Counted from the stretch's first letter, positions 1 through 6,459 are shown. The stretch: DNA of 7,399 nucleotides from CAYXDR01 sp046498185 (GCA_046498185.1 JAWOBE010000215.1:1-7399); one strand, 5' to 3'. Notes: generated by a model not told the origin, from the letters alone. Translations and numbers: made by a program.

Positions 1-68
1 TGGAACTTCCCAATCCGGATTACCGGCTTCCACCCGGGTTGAAGTGCAAGGTGATGTTTCACAAATAG
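1..68 (+). CDS. Possible C-terminal end of an upstream CDS (partial)
   Basis: One plus-strand frame (codons from base 3) is open from the window edge to a TAG at 66-68 and would encode about 21 residues containing LPNPDYRLPPG followed by a short basic tail. The string NPDxRLxPG resembles the segment near the C-terminus of HlyD/RND-type periplasmic adaptor (membrane fusion) proteins, where 'NPDxRLrPGM' is common. That resemblance is from memory and rests on about ten residues. Another frame is also open here, so coding is not proven. The stop lies just before the repeat at 72, which fits a gene ending at the edge of a repeat-containing spacer. Confidence 0.35.
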   Translation, partial: ELPNPDYRLPPGLKCKVMFHK

Positions 69-71
69 CGA

Positions 72-199
72 GTAGGGGAGGGGTTTACCTGTCGGGCGTA
101 GCCTTAGCGAAGACTGACCCCCTCCCTTCGCCCCGGAGTCCTATTCGGGCGATATGGTAATCGCGAACGCCTGCGGGCGGGGATAAACCCCGCCCCTAC
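72..199. repeat. 128-bp structured repeat with terminal inverted repeats (MITE/REP-like)
   Basis: The left end (72-87, gtaggggaggggttta) and right end (184-199, taaaccccgcccctac) are inverted copies of each other, matching at 15 of 16 positions. Three further inverted repeats lie inside. Bases 175-182 GGGCGGGG pair with 188-195 CCCCGCCC across a 5-base loop, 128-133 pair with 147-152 (TCGCCC/GGGCGA), and 149-153 pair with 160-164 (GCGAT/ATCGC). Bases 76-83 can also pair with 119-126. Short, GC-rich, multiply palindromic intergenic sequences of this kind are typical of dispersed REP- or MITE-like elements. No clear target-site duplication is seen. The 175-195 hairpin could also help end transcription of an upstream gene, but no T-run follows it directly. 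Copy number elsewhere cannot be judged from this window. Confidence 0.6.
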
Positions 200-383
200 G
201 GAAATCTTTAAATTAATCGTTGTCAGCGAAGCGGTTGTCGTTGTCGTAATCGAAAATCTCTCGGCGTCGGTATCGGGATCCTCTGTTTTTGGAGTGTCGA
301 AACGCAGTTTTGACGTGATGCATCGCTGCGGGCCAAATCGCGGTAGAAAACCGCTTCCACAGTTCGAGGCCAATTTTTCCCGC
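200..383. other. Noncoding spacer with a low-complexity tcg/ttg-rich tract
   Basis: Together with the repeat, this completes a stretch of more than 300 bases before the first full gene. Bases 217-252 are built of near-repeats of gttgtcg/tcgttgtc. Bases 340-354 form a small hairpin (GCGGT, loop AGAAA, ACCGC) with no T-run on either side. Minus-strand frames are open across the region, but their translations are low in complexity (runs of threonine, or alternating Asp/Asn), lack a ribosome binding site and run through or up to the repeat. I see no supportable gene here. Confidence 0.55.
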
Positions 384-412
384 TTGCAAACGTCATAAGC
401 CTCTGCTATTTT
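384..412 (+). promoter_or_regulatory. Candidate sigma-70 promoter with extended -10
   Basis: TTGCAA at 384-389 resembles a -35 box and TATTTT at 407-412 a -10 box, separated by exactly 17 bases. TGC immediately before the -10 gives a TGn extended -10 motif. Transcription would start near 418-420, only a few bases before the ATG at 422. This is a pattern match only. It is strengthened by good spacing and by its place in front of a five-gene plus-strand run. Confidence 0.45.
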
Positions 413-421
413 TCATGCTAA

Positions 422-1372
422 ATGACCGTCTTATTTGCTTCCATCGATATCGGCAGCCACACGGCCCGGCTGCTTGTGGCTCGAAGCGGGGAGCCTTTTC
501 CTTCCCTGAACCCTGTTTTGCGCAAAAGAGCCTACACTCGTCTAGCGGGAGATTTTATACGTTCCGGCCGAAAAGTCATCCCTGATACCGCGGTTGATCG
601 GATCGCCTTCGTGTTGGAAGATTTCCTGGCATTGGCGAAAATCCATCGGGTCGGGCGGATATACGCCGCGGCTACAGGGGTTTTGAGAGAAGCTGAAAAC
701 AGGGACCATGTGCTGGAGGCGCTGAACCGGCTGACCGGTCTCGAAATCCGATGTTTGAGCGGGGAGGAGGAGGCACTTCTGAGCTCTCTCGGCGTCGTTC
801 ACGCACTGGGGCTGGGAGACCCTCCTTACGTGGTTTTCGACCTGGGAGGGGGAAGCACCGAAATCGTGGTTGATAGTTGCGGGAATCGGATAGTTGAATC
901 CCTGCCCTTGGGTGCTTCGGTTCTGACAAGTCGGTTTTTTGCTTCAGATCCTCCGGCTGCGGGGGAGATCATGGAGCTTGAATCGGAAATCCAGAGAGTG
1001 CTGAAAAGGGCGGAAATAAGGATTCCGGGGGAGAAGGCCGCCAATGTGATTGCAGGGACCGGCGGCACCGTGACCGCGCTTGCGGCTGTGCTTGATGATG
1101 TGGGCACGGATGGAATAGTTCCTGAAAGGATAAACGGTTTGCGGGTGGAGCTTCAGCAGGTGAATGAATTAATCGGATCCTGGCAGAAGCTGAGTATTCA
1201 GGAAAGGATGCGGTTTTCAGACCTTGATGAGGGCCGCGCCGAGGTCATCCTCGCCGGTGCGATGGTGGTGAGGGCAATAATGCATTATTTCGGCGGCGGC
1301 GTTACGGCCTGTATGTCCGATTTGCTGGAAGGTTTGATCATAGAATCTGGGGGTGGATATGAACGAAAATGA
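422..1372 (+). CDS. Ppx/GppA-family phosphatase (exopolyphosphatase / pppGpp phosphohydrolase)
   Basis: This 316-residue cytosolic protein of the actin/Hsp70-like ATPase fold belongs to the family that removes terminal phosphate from polyphosphate and/or converts pppGpp to ppGpp. Family motifs appear in order: IDIGSHTARLL (residues 8-18, usual form GSNSxR), ATGVLREAENR (84-94), SGEEEA (113-118, likely holding the catalytic glutamate, probably E117), DLGGGSTEIV (140-149), GTGGTVTALAA (212-222) and GRAEVILAGA (271-280). The length matches the short two-domain form, such as the Aquifex protein of about 312 residues, without the C-terminal HD-like extension of E. coli PPX and GppA. The ATG is fixed by an in-frame TAA immediately before it (419-421), and no Shine-Dalgarno sequence is visible. 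The last 14 bases overlap guaB. Whether polyphosphate or pppGpp is the main substrate cannot be told from sequence. The Asn-to-His change in the first motif is at a variable position (Tyr in Aquifex, from memory). Confidence 0.93.
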   Translation: MTVLFASIDIGSHTARLLVARSGEPFPSLNPVLRKRAYTRLAGDFIRSGRKVIPDTAVDRIAFVLEDFLALAKIHRVGRIYAAATGVLREAENRDHVLEALNRLTGLEIRCLSGEEEALLSSLGVVHALGLGDPPYVVFDLGGGSTEIVVDSCGNRIVESLPLGASVLTSRFFASDPPAAGEIMELESEIQRVLKRAEIRIPGEKAANVIAGTGGTVTALAAVLDDVGTDGIVPERINGLRVELQQVNELIGSWQKLSIQERMRFSDLDEGRAEVILAGAMVVRAIMHYFGGGVTACMSDLLEGLIIESGGGYERK

Positions 1373-2822
1373 AATTCCGTTGGGATTGACATTTGATGAT
1401 GTGGTCCTGGTGCCGTCTCATTCGACGGTGATGCCGGGAGAGGTGGATATCACGACCCGCCTTTCGCGGAACGTTAATTTGAACCTACCAATAGTCAGCG
1501 CCGCGATGGATACCGTCACGGAAGCCGACACCGCGATAACATTGGCGAGACAGGGAGGCATCGGATTCATTCACAAGAACATGAGCATCGAACGCCAATG
1601 CCTGGAGGTGGAAAAGGTAAAAAAGTCGGAAAGTGGCATGATTGTGGACCCGATCACGATCGGCCCTGAAAGCAAGATATATGAAGTGCTGGATATTATG
1701 GGCAAATACAAGATATCTGGAGTCCCGGTCGTGAAGGATGGAAACTTGGTGGGGATTATCACCAACAGGGATCTCAGGTTTGAAACAAACCTGGACCAGC
1801 GTGTGGGCAACGTGATGACCAAGGAAAACCTTGCCACCGCGAGGGTCGGCATTACGCTCGAAGAATCAAAAGCGATTCTTCACGAAAGGCGGATAGAGAA
1901 ACTTCTTGTCGTGGACGAGCACGGAAAGCTGAAAGGCCTTATCACGATAAAAGATATCGAAAAGATCAGGAAGTACCCGAGTGCATGCAAGGACGCCCTT
2001 GGAAGGCTCAGGGTTGGGGCCGCGGTCGGCGTAAGCGGGGATGTTGAAGAGCGTGTAGTCGGCCTTCGTGCCGCGTCGGTGGATTTAATCGCGGTGGATA
2101 CTGCTCATGGTCACTCTGAGCGGGTGCTTCAGGCCGTGCGTTTGTTAAAGAAAAAATACCCGGATCTCGAATTGGTCGCCGGAAACGTCGCGACGCCGGA
2201 AGGAACCCGCGCTTTGATCGATGCGGGGGTCGATGCCGTGAAGGTGGGTGTCGGGCCGGGTTCGATCTGCACCACAAGAGTGGTGGCAGGGGTGGGTGTG
2301 CCCCAGTTGACGGCAGTCATGGCATGCACCAAGGAAGCCCGGGGCTCCGATGTGCCCGTGATCGCCGACGGCGGCATCAAGTTTTCCGGCGACGTCACCA
2401 AGGCGCTGGCTGCCGGCGCGGATTGCGTGATGATCGGAGGGCTTTTCGCGGGCACCGATGAGAGCCCGGGGGAAACGATCCTGTTTCAGGGAAGAACCTA
2501 CAAGGTTTACCGGGGAATGGGTTCTGTCGAGGCGATGAAGGAGGGCAGCCGTGATCGGTATTTCCAGGAGGAGTTCGACGTAGACAAAAAATTCGTGCCG
2601 GAAGGCATCGTCGGCAGAGTGCCCTACCGGGGGCCGCTCACTGATACGATCTATCAGCTTGCGGGGGGGCTGAGGTCCGGAATGGGATACGTGGGTTGCC
2701 GGAATATTGAAATGCTTCATTCAAAAGCGGGTTTCTTCCGGATAACTCCGGCGGGCTTGAAGGAAAGTCATGTTCACGACGTGATTATCACCAAGGAGGC
2801 GCCTAACTACCGGGTGGAGTGA
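1359..2822 (+). CDS. guaB: Inosine-5'-monophosphate dehydrogenase
   Basis: This enzyme oxidises IMP to XMP with NAD+, the committed step of guanine nucleotide synthesis in the cytosol, and normally forms tetramers or octamers. From the ATG at 1359 it has 487 residues, the usual bacterial length. The (beta/alpha)8 barrel starts with LTFDDVVLVPS (10-20) and PIVSAAMDTVTE (44-55). It is interrupted by two CBS domains at about 95-150 and 153-207. The catalytic loop GSICTTR (301-307) has Cys304. IADGGI (335-340), the phosphate-binding region with GGLFAGTDESPGE (360-372), YRGMGS (384-389) and the flap EGIVGRVPYRGP (415-426, Arg420) are all intact. An in-frame GTG at 1353 would add two residues. The ATG is preferred because GGGGGTGG (1349-1356) then serves as its ribosome binding site and it gives the usual N-terminus. 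The CBS pair is the usual site of purine-nucleotide control. The stop is one base before guaA. Confidence 0.98.
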   Translation: MNENEIPLGLTFDDVVLVPSHSTVMPGEVDITTRLSRNVNLNLPIVSAAMDTVTEADTAITLARQGGIGFIHKNMSIERQCLEVEKVKKSESGMIVDPITIGPESKIYEVLDIMGKYKISGVPVVKDGNLVGIITNRDLRFETNLDQRVGNVMTKENLATARVGITLEESKAILHERRIEKLLVVDEHGKLKGLITIKDIEKIRKYPSACKDALGRLRVGAAVGVSGDVEERVVGLRAASVDLIAVDTAHGHSERVLQAVRLLKKKYPDLELVAGNVATPEGTRALIDAGVDAVKVGVGPGSICTTRVVAGVGVPQLTAVMACTKEARGSDVPVIADGGIKFSGDVTKALAAGADCVMIGGLFAGTDESPGETILFQGRTYKVYRGMGSVEAMKEGSRDRYFQEEFDVDKKFVPEGIVGRVPYRGPLTDTIYQLAGGLRSGMGYVGCRNIEMLHSKAGFFRITPAGLKESHVHDVIITKEAPNYRVE

Positions 2823-2823
2823 A

Positions 2824-4383
2824 ATGAGTACAAATGCTTATTCAGAGAAGGTGTTGATCCTGGATTTTGGTTCTCAGTATACACAGCTGATAGCCCGCAG
2901 GGTCCGGGAAGCGAAAGTTTATTGTGAGATTCACCCGTTCAATCTTCCCATGGAGGAGATTGAGGCTTATCGACCCAAGGGGATTATTCTTTCAGGCGGC
3001 CCGGCGAGTATATACGACAAAAACGCCCCAATGGCCGCGCGCGGGGTGCTTTCCCTTGGAGTACCGGTGCTCGGGATATGTTATGGGATGCAGTTTTTGA
3101 CCCATGTGCTCGGTGGGAGCGTCGGTTACGCTCAGGACAGGGAATACGGCAGCGCAATGATCTCCGTACAGGAATCCGGGGATCTTTTTGAAGGCTTGGA
3201 GGGGTTCGAAGAGCAACCCGTCTGGATGAGCCATGGCGACCGTATAGACCGCATGCCGGATGGGTTTCGAATCCTTGCCGCGAGCAGGAACAGCCCGATA
3301 GCGGCTATGGCGGATGTTACGAAGAAATTTTACGGGGTCCAGTTTCACCCGGAGGTGGCGCATACGCCGGAGGGGAAACGGATTCTCAAGAATTTTCTGT
3401 TCAGAATCTGCGGGTGTAAACCCGTCTGGACGATGACTTCCTTTGTCCGCCGCACGATCAGGCGGTTGCGCGAGGAGATAGGAGAAAAGGAAAGGGTCCT
3501 GTGCGGCCTTTCAGGCGGGGTGGATTCTTCCGTGACCGCCGTGCTTCTGCATCGGGCGATCGGGGACAGGCTTTCGTGCATTTTCGTGGATAACGGTCTT
3601 TTACGCCGCGGTGAAGCCGAAGAGGTTTCCCGCACCTTCAAGGAATACTACGGAATGGACTTTCATCTGGTGGACGCCTCGGATGTATTTCTGAAGAGCC
3701 TCCGGGGTATCGTCGAACCGGAGGAGAAGCGTAAGATAATCGGCCGGGAGTTCATCCGCGTATTTGAACAAAAAGCGATTGAACTCGGCGATGCGAAGTA
3801 CCTGGCGCAGGGGACTTTATACCCGGATGTAATCGAAAGTGTTTCGTTTAAAGGCCCTTCGTCTGTTATAAAGTCACACCACAATGTCGGCGGCTTGCCT
3901 GAAATCATGAACCTCCGCCTGGTTGAGCCGCTCCGGGAGCTTTTCAAGGATGAAGTTCGCGAGGTCGGGATTGAACTCGATCTTCCAAGGGAAATGGTTT
4001 TGCGCCAGCCGTTTCCAGGGCCGGGCCTTGCCATACGTGTGCTTGGGGAAATTACGGTCGAACGACTGAACATCCTGAGGGCCGCGGATTTAATCGTGCA
4101 GGAGGAGATTTCTACCGCCGGCCTTTACGAGAAAGTGTGGCAGTCCTTCGCCGTGTTGCTGCCTGTCAGGACGGTTGGTGTCATGGGTGATGAAAGAACT
4201 TACGAGAGCGTAATCGCGGTCAGGGTGGTGGACAGCCTGGATGCGATGACAGCGGATTGGTCGCGGGTTCCGTATACCGTTTTGGGACGTATCTCGAATC
4301 GCATCATAAACAGCGTGAACGGAGTAAATCGTGTCGTTTACGATATTTCATCAAAGCCACCCGGCACGATAGAGTGGGAATAA
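2824..4383 (+). CDS. guaA: GMP synthase (glutamine-hydrolysing)
   Basis: This enzyme aminates XMP to GMP using ATP and glutamine, taking the product of the preceding guaB. It has 519 residues, within the normal range, and all three domains are complete. The class I glutamine amidotransferase domain (about 8-200) contains FGSQYTQLIARR (15-26), the nucleophile elbow GICYGMQ with Cys86, and the triad partners in QFHPE (His175, Glu177). The ATP pyrophosphatase domain (about 205-395) has the P-loop GLSGGVDSS (228-236), FVDNGLLR (254-261), LAQGTLYPDVIES (327-339) and KSHHNVGGLPE (350-360). The dimerisation domain has RQPFPGPGLAIRVLGE (394-409) and the classic C-terminal DISSKPPGTIEWE. The ATG follows the guaB TGA after one base, and the GGAG of its ribosome binding site lies in the last guaB codons, so translational coupling is expected. 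Confidence 0.98.
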   Translation: MSTNAYSEKVLILDFGSQYTQLIARRVREAKVYCEIHPFNLPMEEIEAYRPKGIILSGGPASIYDKNAPMAARGVLSLGVPVLGICYGMQFLTHVLGGSVGYAQDREYGSAMISVQESGDLFEGLEGFEEQPVWMSHGDRIDRMPDGFRILAASRNSPIAAMADVTKKFYGVQFHPEVAHTPEGKRILKNFLFRICGCKPVWTMTSFVRRTIRRLREEIGEKERVLCGLSGGVDSSVTAVLLHRAIGDRLSCIFVDNGLLRRGEAEEVSRTFKEYYGMDFHLVDASDVFLKSLRGIVEPEEKRKIIGREFIRVFEQKAIELGDAKYLAQGTLYPDVIESVSFKGPSSVIKSHHNVGGLPEIMNLRLVEPLRELFKDEVREVGIELDLPREMVLRQPFPGPGLAIRVLGEITVERLNILRAADLIVQEEISTAGLYEKVWQSFAVLLPVRTVGVMGDERTYESVIAVRVVDSLDAMTADWSRVPYTVLGRISNRIINSVNGVNRVVYDISSKPPGTIEWE

Positions 4384-4389
4384 AAAAAG

Positions 4390-4399
4390 AAGGAGGTGA
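4390..4399 (+). promoter_or_regulatory. Perfect Shine-Dalgarno sequence before the LUD gene
   Basis: AAGGAGGTGA sits in the 19-base gap after the guaA stop and is fully complementary to the usual 3' end of bacterial 16S rRNA. The AGGAGG core is six bases from the ATG at 4403. It is clearly the strongest ribosome binding site in the plus-strand operon and fixes the start of the LUD gene. Confidence 0.85.
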
Positions 4400-4402
4400 A
4401 AC

Positions 4403-5056
4403 ATGGAAAAATCCATTAAATATTACTGGGCTAAGCGGCTGGCCGATTTAAAGGAGGCTTTTGAAGCGAATAATTTTCAGGCGTTCATAGCCTCGAGCCT
4501 GGAGGATGCTAAAAAGCTTGTACTGGAAGAACTTCTGCCTGCATCAGGTGCGAAGAAGCTAAGCTGGGGAGGATCGATGACGTTTGTCGCCACCGGCCTT
4601 TACCATGCGCTAAGGGAGAGGAGCGACCTGGAGATCCTGGACACTTTCCGCAGAGACATGCCCGCCGAAGATTTAATTGAACTCCGCCGGCAGGCTTTGC
4701 TTTCGGATCTTTTTATCACCGGTAGCAACGCGGTCACAGAAGCGGGGCAACTGGTGAACCTGGATATGACCGGAAACCGGGTGGCCGCCCTCGCTTTCGG
4801 GCCGAAAAAAGTGATCGTGCTGGTTGGAAGGAACAAGATCTGCACCGATCTTGACGAAGCGATGAAACGAGTGAAAGATTATGCGGCGCCAACCAATGCG
4901 ATGAGGCTCGACAAAAAGGTCCCCTGCGCAAAAACCACCTATTGCGAGGAATGCAGGAGCCCCGATCGCATCTGCAACACCTGGAACATCACCGAAAAAA
5001 GTTATCCCAAGGGCCGCATCTCCGTGGTGTTGATGGACGTCGAAGCCGGGCTTTAG
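4403..5056 (+). CDS. Stand-alone LUD-domain (DUF162, LutC/YkgG-like) protein with C-terminal Cys motif
   Basis: This 217-residue protein has no signal peptide or membrane segment. The core motif LFITGSNAVTEAGQLVNLD (103-121), followed by GNRVAALAFGPKKVIVLVGRNKI (124-146), is the hallmark of the LUD family (Pfam DUF162), which includes LutC of the LutABC lactate-oxidation complex and the N-terminal part of LutB. An SWGGSMT segment (54-60) is also typical. The C-terminus carries four cysteines, C175, C181, C184 and C191 (spacing CX5CX2CX6C), as in the single-domain members of this family. They could bind a metal or an iron-sulfur cluster, but that is inference. No lutA or lutB partner lies in the window, so a role in lactate use is not supported. 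The gene sits 19 bases after guaA and 32 before aspartate kinase and is probably co-transcribed with them. Its substrate and biological role are unknown. Confidence 0.88.
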   Translation: MEKSIKYYWAKRLADLKEAFEANNFQAFIASSLEDAKKLVLEELLPASGAKKLSWGGSMTFVATGLYHALRERSDLEILDTFRRDMPAEDLIELRRQALLSDLFITGSNAVTEAGQLVNLDMTGNRVAALAFGPKKVIVLVGRNKICTDLDEAMKRVKDYAAPTNAMRLDKKVPCAKTTYCEECRSPDRICNTWNITEKSYPKGRISVVLMDVEAGL

Positions 5057-5088
5057 GGTTCCAACGGTAACAAAGGACTCATTCAGAC

Positions 5089-6459
5089 ATGAAAGTCGTA
5101 AAAATAGGGGGCGGTTGCCTTAAAGGCAGGAAAAATATCGCCCGGATATTGGATTTAATTGAAGAGCGCGGGAAAGAAAACGTGTTCATTGTTTCGGCGT
5201 TTAACGGAATAACGGATCTGCTTGTTTCCGGCATGCAGGATGCTCTTGAAGATGAGGCGAACATCCCCCGTATCATGAGCCGGTTGAAAAACCGCCACGT
5301 GTTGACTGCGAGGCACCTGATGTCCTCGTCGGTGCACATGCGCAAGTTTATAACAGACCTCAACAAGTCATTGAGTCAGCTGGAAAGGTTGTACTACGGC
5401 CTTAATTTCACCAGAGAAATTACTCCGCGCTTAAGAGATGTGATTGGAAGCTTCGGGGAACGGTTATCCGTAAAACTGCTTGTCGGCGTGCTCAGGGAAA
5501 GAGGTCTGCAGACAACGTATCGCATGCCGCATGCAATAGGGCTTGTGACCGACGGAAGGTTCGGGGATTCTACGGCCGACATGAAAAAAACCGGGGAGAA
5601 CCTTAAACGTAACATTCTTCCACTTTTGAAGGAGGGTATGTGCGTATTCATCCCGGGCTTTTTCGGCGTCAGCGAAACCGGTGACATCACGACATTCGGT
5701 AGAGGGGGAAGCGATTATTCCGCCGCCGTTGTAGCTGTGGCCCTCGAGGCGGACACTCTCGAGATATGGAAGGACACCGAAGGCTATTTGAGCGCGGATC
5801 CGAGGTTCGTTCCTGATGCCAGGCGGATTTCGGTGTTGAGCTACGATGAAGCAGCGGAGCTTTCGTATTTCGGTGCAAAGATTCTACATCCCCGCACCGT
5901 GGAGCCGATACGAAAAACAAATTTGAACATCGCGATCAAGAATACGGTGAATCCGGACGCCCCGGGAAGCTTGATAACCCCTCGAAGCGGGAAGGCGGAC
6001 ACGGTGGTCAAAAGCGTGGCCTGCGAAACCGACATCGCCATTCTCAAGGTGCACGGGTCGGCTGTGGGTGCAAGACCTGGCATACTCGGGAACGTGGCGA
6101 ACCGCCTTTCCCAGAGGGGCATCAATATCAAGTCCGCGGTGACCAGTCAGACGTGCATAAGCCTGCTGCTTTCCCTCGAGGACCTGGAGCCGGGCTACAA
6201 GGCTCTCATGGGACTCAAACCAAAGCCCTACCGGCGCCTGGAACGTATAAATGATGTGGCGATGGTGAGCATTGTCGGGGAAGGGTTGGGCCAGCATCGG
6301 GGAGTCGCCGCCCGATGCTTCACGGCAGTCGCCGAATGCGGGGTCAACGTGGAGATGATTTCTTTCGGGCCGTCCCCGGTGGCGCTATATTTCCTGGTTA
6401 AAAGCGCTGAGTTGAAAAAGGCGGTCGCCGCGATTCACAAAACGATATTTTCACAGTAA
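5089..6459 (+). CDS. Aspartate kinase (monofunctional, with C-terminal ACT domains)
   Basis: This enzyme phosphorylates L-aspartate to aspartyl-4-phosphate, the first step toward lysine/diaminopimelate, threonine and methionine. The 456-residue length fits the LysC/ThrA-type long single-chain form. The amino-acid-kinase domain (about 1-295) shows VKIGGGC (4-10), SAFNGITDLL (36-45), GSFGERLS (120-127), TTFGRGGSDYSA (201-212), IWKDTEGYLSADPR (226-239) and SYDEAAELSYFGAKILHPRTVEP (251-273). Two ACT-type regulatory regions follow, starting near 315 and 392, which usually mediate feedback inhibition by lysine and/or threonine. The effector cannot be read from sequence. Two oddities: the N-terminal KFGG(T/S)S motif is replaced by KIGGGC, and the usual TDxxG is KDxxG. 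No homoserine dehydrogenase is fused. AAAGGA (5072-5077), 11 bases before the ATG, is a modest ribosome binding site. The 3' end overlaps the convergent lipA by 9 bases. lysC would be a reasonable symbol but the paralogue type is not certain. Confidence 0.93.
   Translation: MKVVKIGGGCLKGRKNIARILDLIEERGKENVFIVSAFNGITDLLVSGMQDALEDEANIPRIMSRLKNRHVLTARHLMSSSVHMRKFITDLNKSLSQLERLYYGLNFTREITPRLRDVIGSFGERLSVKLLVGVLRERGLQTTYRMPHAIGLVTDGRFGDSTADMKKTGENLKRNILPLLKEGMCVFIPGFFGVSETGDITTFGRGGSDYSAAVVAVALEADTLEIWKDTEGYLSADPRFVPDARRISVLSYDEAAELSYFGAKILHPRTVEPIRKTNLNIAIKNTVNPDAPGSLITPRSGKADTVVKSVACETDIAILKVHGSAVGARPGILGNVANRLSQRGINIKSAVTSQTCISLLLSLEDLEPGYKALMGLKPKPYRRLERINDVAMVSIVGEGLGQHRGVAARCFTAVAECGVNVEMISFGPSPVALYFLVKSAELKKAVAAIHKTIFSQ

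Larger units (their letters stand above)
422..6459 (+). other. Predicted five-gene operon (ppx/gppA-like, guaB, guaA, LUD, aspartate kinase)
   Basis: All five genes run in the same direction with junctions of -14, +1, +19 and +32 bases. No hairpin followed by a T-run was found in any junction, and only the first gene has a convincing promoter-like sequence in front of it. The first three genes are almost certainly co-transcribed and probably translationally coupled. Inclusion of the LUD and aspartate kinase genes is likely but less certain, because an internal promoter inside guaA or the LUD gene cannot be excluded. Confidence 0.7.

Noticed and set aside
8..17. Asn-to-His change in the Ppx/GppA first motif (residues 8-17 of the phosphatase at 422-1372) as a sign of inactivity
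   Set aside because: This position varies in functional family members, and all other motifs are intact. Positions given here are residues, not bases.
340..354. Hairpin GCGGT-AGAAA-ACCGC as a terminator
   Set aside because: The stem is only five base pairs and no T-run follows on either strand.
104..373. Minus-strand 89-codon open frame
   Set aside because: It runs through the right half of the palindromic repeat and the low-complexity tract, has a threonine run and repeat-derived sequence, and lacks a ribosome binding site or family resemblance. Judged noncoding.
1353..1358. GTG at 1353 as the guaB start
   Set aside because: It would use up the G-rich stretch that serves as ribosome binding site for the ATG at 1359. 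The ATG gives the usual IMP dehydrogenase N-terminus, so GTG remains only a weak alternative.
2145..2720. Minus-strand 191-codon open frame opposite guaB
   Set aside because: It is antisense to the strongly conserved catalytic half of IMP dehydrogenase, its translation matches nothing I recognise, and it is explained by the codon bias of the real gene.
3663..4073. Minus-strand 136-codon open frame opposite guaA
   Set aside because: It is rich in Ser and Arg, lies opposite intact GMP synthase motifs, and has no independent start signal. It is a shadow frame.
4257..4451. Plus-strand 64-codon frame spanning the guaA/LUD junction
   Set aside because: It overlaps the conserved GuaA C-terminus and the LUD start in another frame, and the strong Shine-Dalgarno serves the ATG at 4403 instead.
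5884..6297. Minus-strand 137-codon open frame opposite aspartate kinase
   Set aside because: It is antisense to the conserved ACT region with no motif or ribosome binding site support.
6420..6436. GGCGGTCGCC near the end of the aspartate kinase gene as a terminator
   Set aside because: The stem is very short, it lies inside the coding region, and no T-run directly follows it.
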